64,000 bases of DNA from Ancylomarina sp. DW003 (GTDB taxonomy: Bacteria > Bacteroidota > Bacteroidia > Bacteroidales > Marinifilaceae). Both the position numbers and the translations under genes were made by a program. How positions within the stretch are numbered: the first letter of the stretch is position 1; every line of letters begins with the position of its first letter. The stretch is taken from assembly GCF_029029505.1 (NCBI RefSeq), contig NZ_JAKJSD010000002.1:62001-126000 (forward strand), read 5' to 3'. Shown here piece after piece: positions 8,190-17,789 of this stretch. Below the pieces are notes generated by a model, which saw nothing but the letters and a program-made list of their open reading frames with translations, was not told the DNA's origin and did no database searches.

Positions 8190-11100
8190 TTATTCTTCAA
8201 TTGCAACTTCATTATCTTCTTCAATCAGTTTTGGTGCTCCACTAATTTTTTCTTGAACGATTTGAAAAACCACAAAGAAAACCGGGATAACAAATACACC
8301 AAAGACAGTTCCAATTAACATTCCACCAACAGCTCCCGTACCAATTGATCGATTACCAACAGCACCCGCACCGTTTGCAATCATTAAGGGTACAAGTCCT
8401 AATATAAAAGCAAAAGAGGTCATCAAAATTGGTCTTAATCTGGCCTTAGCTCCTTCGACAGCAGCTTGTAATAACTCCATACCTTGTCTTCGACGCTGAA
8501 GAGCAAACTCAACAATCAAAATAGCATTCTTAGCTAACAAACCAATCAACATAATTAGTGCCACCTGGAAATAAATATTATTCTCAAGGCCAATCAGCTT
8601 CACGAAAAATATAGCTCCAAATATTCCAATTGGTAAAGACAGGATGATTGAGAATGGCAGAATATAAGATTCATATTGAGCAGCCAATAGGAAATAAACA
8701 AAGATCAAACTTAAAATAAAGACAATGATTGCCTGATTTCCTGCTTTCTGTTCTTCACGAGTCATAGCTGAAAATTCATACCCGTAATTTGACGGAAGAA
8801 CTTCTGCAGCAACTTCTTCAATAGCTTTAATTGCATCACCAGTACTATAACCAGGATTCACATTACCATTGATAGTTGCCGAATTGAATAAGTTGAATCG
8901 ATTCACCACATCAGGACCATTCACCTTTTTCATATTTACAAACTGACTTACTGATACCAATTCGTTTTTTGCATTTCGAATAAACACATTATTCATCGAC
9001 TCTATAGTCTCTCTATCTTCCGGTGCTGCCTGAATCATCACACGATATTGTTTCCCAAATCGGTTAAAATCAGCAGCATACCAACTACCATAATACCCCT
9101 GAAGTGTCGCAAATAAACCATTTACTGATATGCCTGCTTCCTTTACTTTCTCAACATTAACTTCCATCTCGTACTGAGGGAAACCTGTGTTGAACGAGGT
9201 CATCGCATACTTTATCTCCGGGCGTTGGTTTAAAGCGCCAAGGAATTGGCGGCTTTGAGCCATCAAATTATCAAAAGAACCATTTGATTTATCTTGCAAG
9301 CGCATCTCAAAACCATCTGAGTTACCAAAACCTCTTACCGTAGGAGGTGTAAAGAATAAAATTCGGGCTTCGTTAATTCCTGCCGTCATTCCAAACAACT
9401 GTCCAACAATAGCATTCACCTTTTGATGATCTTCTTTACGTTCTTTCCAGTCTTTTAATTTAATCACGGCAAAAGCTTTTGATCCTCCGTTAGTGCCACT
9501 CATCAAACTAAAACCAACAACGAACATCTTTTCCTTAACCACATCAATTTTACTGATTATAGCTTCTACCTTACCCGTTACTTCACTTGTTCTGTCCAAG
9601 GTACTTCCAGCTGGTAAAGTAATATCACAAAATATAATCCCCTGATCCTCATTAGGAATAAATCCGGTAGGAGTTGTTTTAAAAAACCATCCTGCCAAGG
9701 CAATAAACACAACCAGAATAACTCCCGACAACCATTTTTTACGTACCAGAAAACGAACCGAATTGGTGTAACGTTCTGTAACAACATCAAAACCGGTATT
9801 AAATGAAGTATAAAAACGATTGACTATGCCCTTTTTATGCTCTGCACTCGGATCGTGTGGTTTTAATAATAAGGCACACAATGCCGGACTTAAGGTTAGG
9901 GCATTTATCGCCGAAATAACAATAGCTACAGCTAATGTAATAGCAAATTGCTGGTAAAAAGCACCTGTGGGACCTTTCAAAAATGAAACCGGAATAAATA
10001 CAGCAGACATAACCAAAGTAATGGAAATAATGGCACCCGTAATTTCGTTCATTGCAGATAGGGTTGCTTTTTTAGCGCTCTTAGCTCCATTATCCAATTT
10101 GGCATGAACAGCCTCAACCACCACAATGGCATCATCTACTACAATTCCAATGGCCAGAACTAATGCAAACAGAGTAAGCATATTAATTGAAAAGCCAAAC
10201 AAATTCAAAAAGAAAAAAGTACCAATAATAGCGACAGGTACAGCTATTGCCGGAATTAATGTTGACCTGAAATCTTGTAAGAATAAGAATACAACAAGAA
10301 ATACCAATAAGAATGCTTCAAATAAGGTTGTTAACACCTTGCTAATTGATGCATCAAGAAAATCATTGGTATTAAATGGAATCACATAGTCAATTCCCTT
10401 GGGAAAATCTTTTTTTGCTTCTTTTAAGGTGCGTTCTATTTCTTTTATAATTTCCTGTGCATTGGAGCCTGATGTTTGATAAACCGCAATAGCTGATGAT
10501 GGGTAACCATTCGTAATATTCTTGGTTCCGTAATTAAAAGCTCCCAATTCAATTCGTGCAACATCTTTTAATCTTAAAAAATCTGAGTTTCCTTCCGATC
10601 TTAATATGATGTTTTCGTACTCACCCTCTGTTGATAATTTTCCTTTATAACGGATAACGTACTCAAAAGATTGACGGGAGTTTTCGCCAAATTTACCTGG
10701 CGAAGCTTCCAGATTTTGTTCATTCAAAGCAGCAACAATATCTTGAGGTGTTAAGCCATAAGCCGCCATTTTATCTGGCTTCAGCCAAATTCTCATCGAG
10801 TAATCGCGCGAACCGAACACATTTGCATCTCCAACACCCTTAATCCTTTTAACCATAGGGATCAGGTTAATACGTGCATAATTCTCTACAAACGTGGCGT
10901 CAAAATCTTCATTCTTCGACAATAAAGAGAAGAACATTAAAACACTATTCTGAACTTTCTTAGTCGTTACCCCGGATTGAATAACCTGCTGTGGCAACTT
11001 ACTATTAACAGTTGCAACTCTGTTTTGAACATTTACAGCCGCAATATCAGGATTCGTTCCCAATTCAAAATAAACACTTATAGTTGCCGATCCATCATTA

Positions 11101-11348
11101 CTGGATGTTGATGACATATAAGTCATATTTTCCACACCATTTACGGCTTCTTCGATAGGAACAACAACACTTTTTAGTAAGGTCTCAGCATTGGCTCCGG
11201 GATAAGATGCTGTGATTTGAACCGTTGGAGGTGCAATCTCAGGAAACTGTTCTCGTGGTAAATTAGAGAGTCCTAAAATCCCTAAAATTACGATGAGTAT
11301 GGATATTACAGTCGATAATACCGGCCGTTCAATAAATCTTTTTAACAT
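8190..11348 (-). CDS. RND multidrug efflux pump, HAE1 (AcrB/MexB) family
   Basis: 1052 residues, the normal length for an AcrB-type trimer subunit. The start MLKRFIERPVLSTVISILIV is the first transmembrane helix. The proton-relay pair is visible in LAIGIVVDDAIVVVEAV (TM4, about residue 405), and the closing helices carry KARLRPILMTSFAFILG and a Gly-rich segment. Two large periplasmic porter/docking loops lie between TM1-2 and TM7-8. It drives export of hydrophobic or amphiphilic compounds with the proton motive force. It sits 37 bp after the fusion-protein gene and 9 bp before the channel gene, so all three are cotranscribed. Confidence 0.96.
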   Translation of the reverse strand: MLKRFIERPVLSTVISILIVILGILGLSNLPREQFPEIAPPTVQITASYPGANAETLLKSVVVPIEEAVNGVENMTYMSSTSSNDGSATISVYFELGTNPDIAAVNVQNRVATVNSKLPQQVIQSGVTTKKVQNSVLMFFSLLSKNEDFDATFVENYARINLIPMVKRIKGVGDANVFGSRDYSMRIWLKPDKMAAYGLTPQDIVAALNEQNLEASPGKFGENSRQSFEYVIRYKGKLSTEGEYENIILRSEGNSDFLRLKDVARIELGAFNYGTKNITNGYPSSAIAVYQTSGSNAQEIIKEIERTLKEAKKDFPKGIDYVIPFNTNDFLDASISKVLTTLFEAFLLVFLVVFLFLQDFRSTLIPAIAVPVAIIGTFFFLNLFGFSINMLTLFALVLAIGIVVDDAIVVVEAVHAKLDNGAKSAKKATLSAMNEITGAIISITLVMSAVFIPVSFLKGPTGAFYQQFAITLAVAIVISAINALTLSPALCALLLKPHDPSAEHKKGIVNRFYTSFNTGFDVVTERYTNSVRFLVRKKWLSGVILVVFIALAGWFFKTTPTGFIPNEDQGIIFCDITLPAGSTLDRTSEVTGKVEAIISKIDVVKEKMFVVGFSLMSGTNGGSKAFAVIKLKDWKERKEDHQKVNAIVGQLFGMTAGINEARILFFTPPTVRGFGNSDGFEMRLQDKSNGSFDNLMAQSRQFLGALNQRPEIKYAMTSFNTGFPQYEMEVNVEKVKEAGISVNGLFATLQGYYGSWYAADFNRFGKQYRVMIQAAPEDRETIESMNNVFIRNAKNELVSVSQFVNMKKVNGPDVVNRFNLFNSATINGNVNPGYSTGDAIKAIEEVAAEVLPSNYGYEFSAMTREEQKAGNQAIIVFILSLIFVYFLLAAQYESYILPFSIILSLPIGIFGAIFFVKLIGLENNIYFQVALIMLIGLLAKNAILIVEFALQRRRQGMELLQAAVEGAKARLRPILMTSFAFILGLVPLMIANGAGAVGNRSIGTGAVGGMLIGTVFGVFVIPVFFVVFQIVQEKISGAPKLIEEDNEVAIEE

Positions 11349-11385
11349 GATTTTTTCTTAAAATTGTAATGAAAGAGTTTCCTAA

Positions 11386-12543
11386 TTATTCGTTTGAACT
11401 TGCCGTAAGGCCTGCAGCACCAACAGTGCTTTTCTGAGGAATAATCTCCATTCCTTCACGTAGTTTGATCAAACCGTCGGCAACAAACTGCTGCCCCAAT
11501 TCTAAGCCCCCTTTTACAATAAAATGGGTGTCCGTTGTATTGGTTATAACCACTTCTTTGGTTTTAACTTTATTTTCCTTTCCTACCAGATAAACAAATC
11601 GTTTTCCCTGCAATTCATAAGTTGCTTTTTGTGGAAGTAATATAACATCGTTTATAGTTGATGACATCTTAACTTTACCACTGATACCACTTCTCAATAA
11701 ATTTGATGGATTAGGAAAAATAGCACGATAACTGATGCTACCTGTCCTCGGGTTAACCATACCGTTAATTGTTTCAATTCTTCCTTTGTGTTCATAAACA
11801 GAACCATCGGCTAAAATCAATTCAAGATCAGGCAACTGTTTAATTTTTTCAGCAACAGTACTTCCATCCAATTGTCTGTTAAATTGTAACAACTGTTTCT
11901 CATTCAGAGTAAAATAGGCATATACGTTGTTTATACTCGAAACAGTCGTAAGAGGTTGTGTTTCTGAACGACCTACTAAGCTTCCCTCTTTGTATGGTAA
12001 ACTACCAACTATCCCATCAACCGGACTTTTGATAATCGTATAAGCCAAATTCTCTTTAGCATTCTGATACTGAGCTTCAGCTGCAATTAATTGAGCCTGG
12101 GCAGCATTCAATTTACTGTTCGCTGTTTTTAACTGAATAGGACTAATAATATTCTTCTCTACAAGAGGTGTTACTTTATCTACTTCAACCTGGGCAGCAA
12201 CAACTTGGGCTTTTGCTACTCCCATATTAGCTCTAGCCGCATTGGCTTGCTGATTTAAAGTCTCAGCACTTAGTTTAAAAAGTAACTGTCCTTTTTTTAC
12301 CTGGCTACCCTCGTCAATATAAATTTTATCAACAAAACCATCTACCTTTGGTCGGATCTGAATATTTTGTTCTCCCTCAATATTAGCAGCATATTGGTTG
12401 TATACAGTCACATCATTTCTCTCAGCCGATTGAACTGGAAAAGGTGCGGGTCCATGTGCCATTTGAGCTTGATTTCCATTCTTGCATGATACTACTCCAA
12501 ATAATAAAATAGTAATACATATTAACACAACATTTTTTCTCAT
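11386..12543 (-). CDS. RND efflux periplasmic adaptor (AcrA/MexA family)
   Basis: 385 residues. A lipoprotein signal ends at VVSC (Cys20). The rest has the usual order: beta-barrel and lipoyl half-motif (IRPKVDGFVDKIYIDEGSQV), alpha-helical hairpin (about 95-160), second lipoyl half (YTIIKSPVDGIVGSLPYKEG), beta-barrel and membrane-proximal domain. It links the pump to the outer membrane channel. It is the first gene of the efflux operon. Its 179-bp upstream region contains two copies of an inverted repeat that also occurs at the neighbouring regulator's promoter. Confidence 0.95.
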   Translation of the reverse strand: MRKNVVLICITILLFGVVSCKNGNQAQMAHGPAPFPVQSAERNDVTVYNQYAANIEGEQNIQIRPKVDGFVDKIYIDEGSQVKKGQLLFKLSAETLNQQANAARANMGVAKAQVVAAQVEVDKVTPLVEKNIISPIQLKTANSKLNAAQAQLIAAEAQYQNAKENLAYTIIKSPVDGIVGSLPYKEGSLVGRSETQPLTTVSSINNVYAYFTLNEKQLLQFNRQLDGSTVAEKIKQLPDLELILADGSVYEHKGRIETINGMVNPRTGSISYRAIFPNPSNLLRSGISGKVKMSSTINDVILLPQKATYELQGKRFVYLVGKENKVKTKEVVITNTTDTHFIVKGGLELGQQFVADGLIKLREGMEIIPQKSTVGAAGLTASSNE

Positions 12544-12568
12544 TTTTCTGGTCTATTTTAATTCTTGT

Positions 12569-12589
12569 AGTTCGCTAGGATAACGAACT
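12569..12589. promoter_or_regulatory. Candidate operator 1 of efflux operon
   Basis: AGTTCG (12569-12574), 9-bp spacer, CGAACT (12584-12589). It lies 26 bp upstream of the adaptor gene start and shares ATAACGAAC with operator 2. Confidence 0.6.
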
Positions 12590-12663
12590 GGTCAGATCTA
12601 CTTATTATTAATTTTATCGTATTTAAAACTTAATTGTAAGAGAATACATTTCTAGTTCTTTCT

Positions 12664-12681
12664 GTTCGGTCAATAACGAAC
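12664..12681. promoter_or_regulatory. Candidate operator 2 of efflux operon
   Basis: GTTCG (12664-12668), 8-bp spacer, CGAAC (12677-12681), between the regulator's stop codon and the efflux adaptor's start. It has the same half-site as the other two sites around this regulator. Confidence 0.62.
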
Positions 12682-12722
12682 CATTTGATTGTAAAAAAAT
12701 ACTCAATTACTTAAGCTTGAAT

Positions 12723-13235
12723 TTATTTATTGCTTAGCAAGCAATTAGTTCGAATTTTTTCTTTCAGAATTTCCAATCCTTTTATTGAATTATTAATATA
12801 GTCCAGATAAGGCGTATCTTCATGTAATATGAATTTAGATTCCGAATCTTCAATAATTTCATTAGCCGATTTCTTAAAGTCAATTATTTCTTCAACCAAT
12901 GCGCTTTCAGTTTTAAATTTAACCAGGTCTTTATCTAAAAATGAAATAAAGCCCACCGGAGACAAACGGAAATACTTTTTACGATCACCTGGCTTTGTGT
13001 AATATTCGACAATATTCATATTGCTTAATTTGTGCAGATTTGTTGAAATCGTACTTTTACTGGCACCAAGAAAATGAACCAAATATTCAAAAGTTGCTCC
13101 CTTTTTCTCTGCCATCAAAAGCGTCGAAAAGATTCTGGCAGATATTGGCGCAAAGTTTTCACTTTTCTCCATAAATAAGCCATATCGCTCTACAATATCC
13201 TTTTTGCGATCTTCTATTTCTTTCAGAGTCTTCAT
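12723..13235 (-). CDS. MarR/GbsR-like winged-helix transcriptional regulator
   Basis: 170 residues. A winged-helix domain spans about 20-105, with a recognition helix region FLGASKSTISTNLHKLSNM and a wing containing YYTKPGDRKKYFRLSP. A helical C-terminal dimerisation part follows (about 110-165). The order and length fit the GbsR branch of the MarR superfamily. It lies directly upstream of the RND operon on the same strand, separated by 179 bp. The same GTTCG-N8/9-CGAAC inverted repeat occurs at its own promoter and twice before the efflux genes, so it is probably an autoregulated repressor of the pump. The inducing compound is unknown. Confidence 0.85.
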   Translation of the reverse strand: MKTLKEIEDRKKDIVERYGLFMEKSENFAPISARIFSTLLMAEKKGATFEYLVHFLGASKSTISTNLHKLSNMNIVEYYTKPGDRKKYFRLSPVGFISFLDKDLVKFKTESALVEEIIDFKKSANEIIEDSESKFILHEDTPYLDYINNSIKGLEILKEKIRTNCLLSNK

Positions 13236-13267
13236 AAAATTTTAATTTACGCCACTAATATACACCT

Positions 13268-13287
13268 AGTTCGTTTTGTTCCGAACT
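13268..13287. promoter_or_regulatory. Candidate operator 3, at the GbsR-like gene's own promoter
   Basis: AGTTCG (13268-13273), 8-bp spacer, CGAACT (13282-13287), 33 bp upstream of the regulator start. Together with operators 1 and 2 this suggests autoregulation. Confidence 0.62.
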
Positions 13288-13344
13288 AATAAATGTTAAA
13301 AAAATCTTAACAAACCTAAAATACAAATATCAATTTATCTAAAC

Positions 13345-13575
13345 CTATTTATACGTATCCAAATACAATTGTTCAACCTCATCTCTGGCCCATTGTGTTT
13401 TTCTTAAGAATTTCAAGCTTGATTTAATCGTAGGATTTGACTGAAAACAACGAATCTGTATTCTATCTCCTAATTCTTTCCATCCATAAACAGCATGTAA
13501 ATATTCAAGCATGTCAATTAGCTTCACGCCATGAAGTGGATTATTAGCTTGAGTTTGTCTATTGTTATCTTCCAT
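13345..13575 (-). CDS. VF530 family (DUF2132) DNA-binding-type protein
   Basis: 76 residues. The core NNPLHGVKLIDMLEYLHAVY, followed by GWKELGDRI and SNPTIKSSLKFLRKTQWAR, matches the small VF530/DUF2132 family, whose fold resembles a DNA-binding helical domain. Length is normal for the family. It stands alone between the efflux regulator and the carboxylase operon. Its molecular role is not established. Confidence 0.88.
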   Translation of the reverse strand: MEDNNRQTQANNPLHGVKLIDMLEYLHAVYGWKELGDRIQIRCFQSNPTIKSSLKFLRKTQWARDEVEQLYLDTYK

Positions 13576-14053
13576 CGGAGAAATTCATTGGTATAATAAT
13601 TCTTCTTATAAGTCTGCAAATATAATCAAAGAACAAGTGAATTCTTTTAATCATGAAATCGATTAAAATAAATGCTTCGCAAAACACACCCTACAACACT
13701 TTTCTTATTATTACTGAAATAATTCGCTATTCAATATTCCTCTTATATTCTTTTTAATCTATTTTTAAGCACAAGTCAATTACGACTTTCTCATCTTTTT
13801 ATCCTATTAAACTTAACACCCAACCAATACACAATTAACAACCTGAAAACATGATACTTAAACAAGTCAATATTACATCACACACACCCATTATACACCA
13901 AGTCATCAGCTTTTTATCCAAAGAATAATAGTATAAGCTCTCATATTTTATTTATATTTAGACTGCTTAATTCAAAATTATGCATCCACTAACCACACTT
14001 ATTTGTTTTAATACAAATATTACAGTGATCATAATTTTAACAAAACCCTAACT
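13576..14053. other. Non-coding leader region before the carboxylase operon
   Basis: 478 bp, AT-rich and very poor in G on the plus strand between about 13770 and 13920. No convincing gene or strong hairpin was found. A 25-codon ATG frame at 13851 has no recognisable features. The region presumably holds the promoter of the downstream operon, but no clean TAnnTTTG box was found. Confidence 0.5.
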
Positions 14054-15577
14054 ATGACCAAAAGAATTACAAGAGTTCTTGTGGCTAACAGAGGCGAAAT
14101 AGCCTTAAGAGTTATGAGATCATGCAGGGAAATAGGCATTCAATCAATTGCTGTATATTCTGACGCTGACCGAACGGCCATGCATGTTAGATATGCCAAT
14201 TACGCCTATCCTATCGGACCTGCTCCATCAAACGAAAGTTACCTTAATATCGATAAGATTATTGAGGTGGCAAAAATATCAAAAGCTGACGCCATACACC
14301 CGGGCTATGGGTTTCTAAGTGAAAACGCAGAATTCTCGAAGAGATGTCAAGAAGAAGGTATCATTTTTATAGGTCCTACTCCTGAGATTATCTCCACAAT
14401 GGGTGATAAAATCACCGCCCGAACAACCATGATCAATTCAGGCGTTCCTGTTGTTCCAGGGACCAAAGAAAACCTTGAAAACGATGAAATGGCTCTAAGA
14501 GTTATTAAAGAAGTCGGACTTCCGGTTATGATTAAAGCTTCGGCAGGCGGTGGTGGAAAAGGAATGAGAATGGTAGATAAAGAAAAAGATATTTTAAGCT
14601 CTCTTCGTGCTGCCAAATCAGAAGCTATGTCATCATTTGGTGACGATTCTGTTTATGTAGAAAAATACATCTCTTCACCTCATCATATCGAATTCCAAAT
14701 TCTAGGTGACCAACACGGTAATGTTATTCATCTTTGCGAAAGAGAGTGTTCGGTACAACGTCGACATCAAAAAGTTGTTGAAGAAACACCTTCTCCTCTA
14801 ATGACCCCCGAGCTTAGGGAGAAAATGGGACAATCTGCTGTAGAAGCTGCCAAAGCTGTAAATTATCACGGTGCAGGAACTATCGAATTCCTTGTTGACA
14901 ACGATCACAACTACTATTTTCTGGAAATGAACACTCGCCTTCAGGTGGAGCATCCTATTACCGAAAGGGTAACGGGTTATGACCTAGTTAAAGCTCAAAT
15001 TCAGATTGCAGAGGGGCAAGCCTTAGAAATTAAACAGGAGGATGTTTTCCAATTTGGACATGCTATTGAGTGCCGAATTTATGCCGAAGACACTGAAAAT
15101 AACTTTATGCCTAGTCCGGGACTAATTACTCATATTACTGAACCCATGGGTTTAGGTGTAAGAACTGACGGTTATGTGTACGAAGGTTATGAGATTCCAA
15201 TCCACTACGATCCTATGATCTCGAAGCTTATTGTATGGGCAAGAACCCGGTCTGAGGCAATTGAACGAATGCGTCGTGCCCTGTATGAGTATAAAATAAC
15301 AGGTGTTAAAACTTCAATTCAGTTTCTGGAACGTATTATGGATTGTCCTGATTTTAAAGAAGGTCATTACGACACACATTTTATTCAGGATAACGAAGAC
15401 TTCTTAATGGCTCCGGATTCTGCTAAAGACAGATTTGAAGATCTGGCCATTGTTGCCGCTTTTCTGGACTATAATCAGAAACTCAAAAATACACCGGTTA
15501 GCAATGTGGTTTCATCGGGAACCAAATGGAAAGAATTTGGAAGACGATCTGCCATGCATAGAGCTAATAAAAACTAA
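14054..15577 (+). CDS. Acyl-CoA carboxylase, biotin carboxylase subunit
   Basis: 507 residues. It carboxylates biotin with ATP and bicarbonate. The N-terminal domain begins TRVLVANRGEIALRVMRSCR, the ATP-grasp glycine loop is KASAGGGGKGMRMV (about 162-175), and the active-site stretch EMNTRLQVEHPITE lies near residue 295. The length exceeds the roughly 450 residues of AccC by a C-terminal extension, as seen in Bacteroidetes acyl-CoA (propionyl-CoA) carboxylases. It is the first of three genes (biotin carboxylase, carrier, carboxyltransferase) with gaps of 19 and 67 bp. The complex probably handles propionyl-CoA or acetyl-CoA; the substrate cannot be settled from sequence. Confidence 0.94.
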   Translation: MTKRITRVLVANRGEIALRVMRSCREIGIQSIAVYSDADRTAMHVRYANYAYPIGPAPSNESYLNIDKIIEVAKISKADAIHPGYGFLSENAEFSKRCQEEGIIFIGPTPEIISTMGDKITARTTMINSGVPVVPGTKENLENDEMALRVIKEVGLPVMIKASAGGGGKGMRMVDKEKDILSSLRAAKSEAMSSFGDDSVYVEKYISSPHHIEFQILGDQHGNVIHLCERECSVQRRHQKVVEETPSPLMTPELREKMGQSAVEAAKAVNYHGAGTIEFLVDNDHNYYFLEMNTRLQVEHPITERVTGYDLVKAQIQIAEGQALEIKQEDVFQFGHAIECRIYAEDTENNFMPSPGLITHITEPMGLGVRTDGYVYEGYEIPIHYDPMISKLIVWARTRSEAIERMRRALYEYKITGVKTSIQFLERIMDCPDFKEGHYDTHFIQDNEDFLMAPDSAKDRFEDLAIVAAFLDYNQKLKNTPVSNVVSSGTKWKEFGRRSAMHRANKN

Positions 15578-15596
15578 TCCACTTAAAATATAGACT

Positions 15597-16106
15597 ATGT
15601 CACTAGAAATAAAACTGGGCGAAAGAACTGCCAAAGTCGAATTGCTGGCAGAATCAGGCAATAAAGTAAAAATAATGGTGGATGATAATGAATATGATTT
15701 GGATTGTTACCAAGTTGAAAAAGGTATTTATTCCATTCTATTCAAAGGTCGCTCATACAATGTTGAACTTATTGATACCGATTCTCCGAAAAAATACTCT
15801 GTCAACACATTTTATCATTCATACGATGCTGAAATAATTGATGCTGAGACTAAATATTTGCAAGCCCGAAAAGGTGGTGAAATGGATGATGAGCAGAGTA
15901 CAATAAGTTCGCCAATGCCCGGCAAAGTTGTCAAAATACAGGTTGGCTTAGGCGAAGAAGTTAAAAAAGGAGATACCGTCATCATTATTTCAGCAATGAA
16001 AATGGAAAGTGAATATAAAGCAGGGAAAGATGGTACCATTTCTGAGATTTTTGTAAACGAAGAAGATACAATTAAAGCCAATCAGACCTTGATTCATATC
16101 GAATAA
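15597..16106 (+). CDS. Biotin carboxyl carrier (biotinyl/lipoyl domain) protein
   Basis: 169 residues. The C-terminal biotinyl domain has SSPMPGKVVKIQV followed by the canonical SAMKMESEYKAG, with Lys135 as the biotin attachment site. The N-terminal half (1-90) is a beta-rich docking region, typical of separate carriers of Bacteroidetes acyl-CoA carboxylases. It moves carboxybiotin between the products of the flanking genes, which lie 19 bp upstream and 67 bp downstream. Confidence 0.94.
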   Translation: MSLEIKLGERTAKVELLAESGNKVKIMVDDNEYDLDCYQVEKGIYSILFKGRSYNVELIDTDSPKKYSVNTFYHSYDAEIIDAETKYLQARKGGEMDDEQSTISSPMPGKVVKIQVGLGEEVKKGDTVIIISAMKMESEYKAGKDGTISEIFVNEEDTIKANQTLIHIE

Positions 16107-16173
16107 TTTACAGAACCCGTTAATGGGGCCTCCCTAACAATTATTCTAATTTCTACCAATAAAAAAAAGAAAC

Positions 16174-17709
16174 ATGCCTACTATAGAAGACAAAATAAAA
16201 AGATTTGAAGAGCTAAGTAAAAAAGCCGAATTGGGTGGTGGCGAAGAACGAATTGCAAAGCATCATGCCGGCGGTAAAAAAACAGCTCGCGAAAGAATTT
16301 TGGATCTGATGGACCCTGATACCTTTACCGAAATTGATAAGATGGTAACCCACCGTTCTACAGATTTTGGAATGGAAAAGAATAAAATTCTTGGCGATGG
16401 TGTCGTTTCAGGTTATGGCAAAATTGATGGTCGCTTGTGCTATGTATTTGCACAAGACTTCACCGTTTTTGGAGGCTCATTGAGTCGATCAAATGCCGAC
16501 AAGATTGTGAAAGTTACCAAGCTTGCCATGAAAATGGGAGCACCTATTATAGGATTAAATGACTCAGGTGGAGCGCGTATTCAAGAAGGCGTACAATCAC
16601 TGGCTGGTTATGCAGACATCTTCTACCAAAATGTTCGGGGTTCGGGTGTAATTCCTCAAATCTCAGCCATCATGGGCCCTTGTGCCGGTGGTGCAGTATA
16701 CTCTCCTGCCCTTACCGATTTTATCATGATGGTGAAGGATACTTCTTATATGTTCGTAACAGGTCCCGATGTGATCAAAACGGTAACTCACGAAGAGGTG
16801 ACTAAGGAAGAATTAGGGGGAGCGATTACTCACAACTCAAAATCAGGCGTTGCGCATCTTGTGGCTGACGACGATGAACAAGCTATGATGATGTTGCGTG
16901 AACTGATGACCTTCCTTCCATCAAACAATATGGAAGATCCACCGATAAAACCATGTACTGATAATATCCATCGTGAGGATGAAAAGTTACAAAACATAGT
17001 ACCTGTCGATCCTAACAAACCTTATAATATCAAGGACATTATTGAAACCGTTGTTGATGATAAAAACTTCTTTGAATTAATGCCACTTTATGCACAAAAC
17101 ATCACGACAGGTTTTGCGCGATTGGGTGGACAACCAGTTGGTATTGTTGCCAATAACCCAGCTTTCTTAGCCGGAGTTTTAGATATCGATTCATCAACTA
17201 AAGCAGCTCGATTTGTTCGCTTCTGCGATGCTTTTAATATCCCTCTTGTTACTTTTGTAGATGTACCAGGTTTCTTACCAGGAACAGAACAGGAGTATGG
17301 TGGTATTATTAAGCATGGTGCAAAGCTTTTATATGCTTTTGCTGAAGCTACAGTGCCAAAAATCACATTAATTACTCGTAAAGCCTATGGTGGGGCATAC
17401 GATGTGATGGCTTCGAAACATATTGGTGCTGATATTAACTACGCTTTCCCAACTGGTGAAATTGCTGTAATGGGTGCCGAAGGTGCTGTAAATATTGTAA
17501 GTAAGAACTTAAGCGATGAAGAGAGAGCTGCGGCTATTGAGGATTATCGTGACAAATTTGCAAATCCCTACAAGGCGGCTGAAATGGGTTATATCGATGA
17601 AGTGATTCAACCCAAGCAAAGTCGTTATAAATTGATTCAAGCATTGGAAATGTGTCGCAATAAGAGTGAACACAACCCACCCAAAAAACACGGAAATATT
17701 CCTCTTTAA
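16174..17709 (+). CDS. Acyl-CoA carboxylase beta subunit (carboxyltransferase)
   Basis: 511 residues, the standard length of PccB/MmdA-type carboxyltransferases. The paired crotonase-like halves are visible: [15 protein letters not shown], then [20 protein letters not shown] (about 127-146) and [18 protein letters not shown] in the first; [19 protein letters not shown] (about 359-377) and [20 protein letters not shown] in the second. It transfers the carboxyl group from biotin to an acyl-CoA, most likely propionyl-CoA to give methylmalonyl-CoA. In anaerobes the same architecture can work in the decarboxylating direction. It ends the operon and is followed by a strong terminator. Confidence 0.94.
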   Translation: MPTIEDKIKRFEELSKKAELGGGEERIAKHHAGGKKTARERILDLMDPDTFTEIDKMVTHRSTDFGMEKNKILGDGVVSGYGKIDGRLCYVFAQDFTVFGGSLSRSNADKIVKVTKLAMKMGAPIIGLNDSGGARIQEGVQSLAGYADIFYQNVRGSGVIPQISAIMGPCAGGAVYSPALTDFIMMVKDTSYMFVTGPDVIKTVTHEEVTKEELGGAITHNSKSGVAHLVADDDEQAMMMLRELMTFLPSNNMEDPPIKPCTDNIHREDEKLQNIVPVDPNKPYNIKDIIETVVDDKNFFELMPLYAQNITTGFARLGGQPVGIVANNPAFLAGVLDIDSSTKAARFVRFCDAFNIPLVTFVDVPGFLPGTEQEYGGIIKHGAKLLYAFAEATVPKITLITRKAYGGAYDVMASKHIGADINYAFPTGEIAVMGAEGAVNIVSKNLSDEERAAAIEDYRDKFANPYKAAEMGYIDEVIQPKQSRYKLIQALEMCRNKSEHNPPKKHGNIPL

Positions 17710-17725
17710 TCAGCTATATACAACG

Positions 17726-17760
17726 AAAAAGCTACTGAATATGAATTTAGTAGCTTTTTT
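17726..17760. terminator. Bidirectional terminator after carboxylase operon
   Basis: Stem AAAAAGCTACT (17726-17736) with AGTAGCTTTTT (17749-17759), ending in a T-run on the plus strand and, read from the other side, a T-run for the convergent methyltransferase gene. Confidence 0.9.
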
Positions 17761-17789
17761 GTTTCCTATAGAGAATAATCACTGCTATT

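Noticed and set aside
13851-13928. 25-codon ATG frame upstream of the carboxylase operon
   Set aside because: Composition follows the G-poor strand bias of the region, and there is no recognisable domain or conserved feature.
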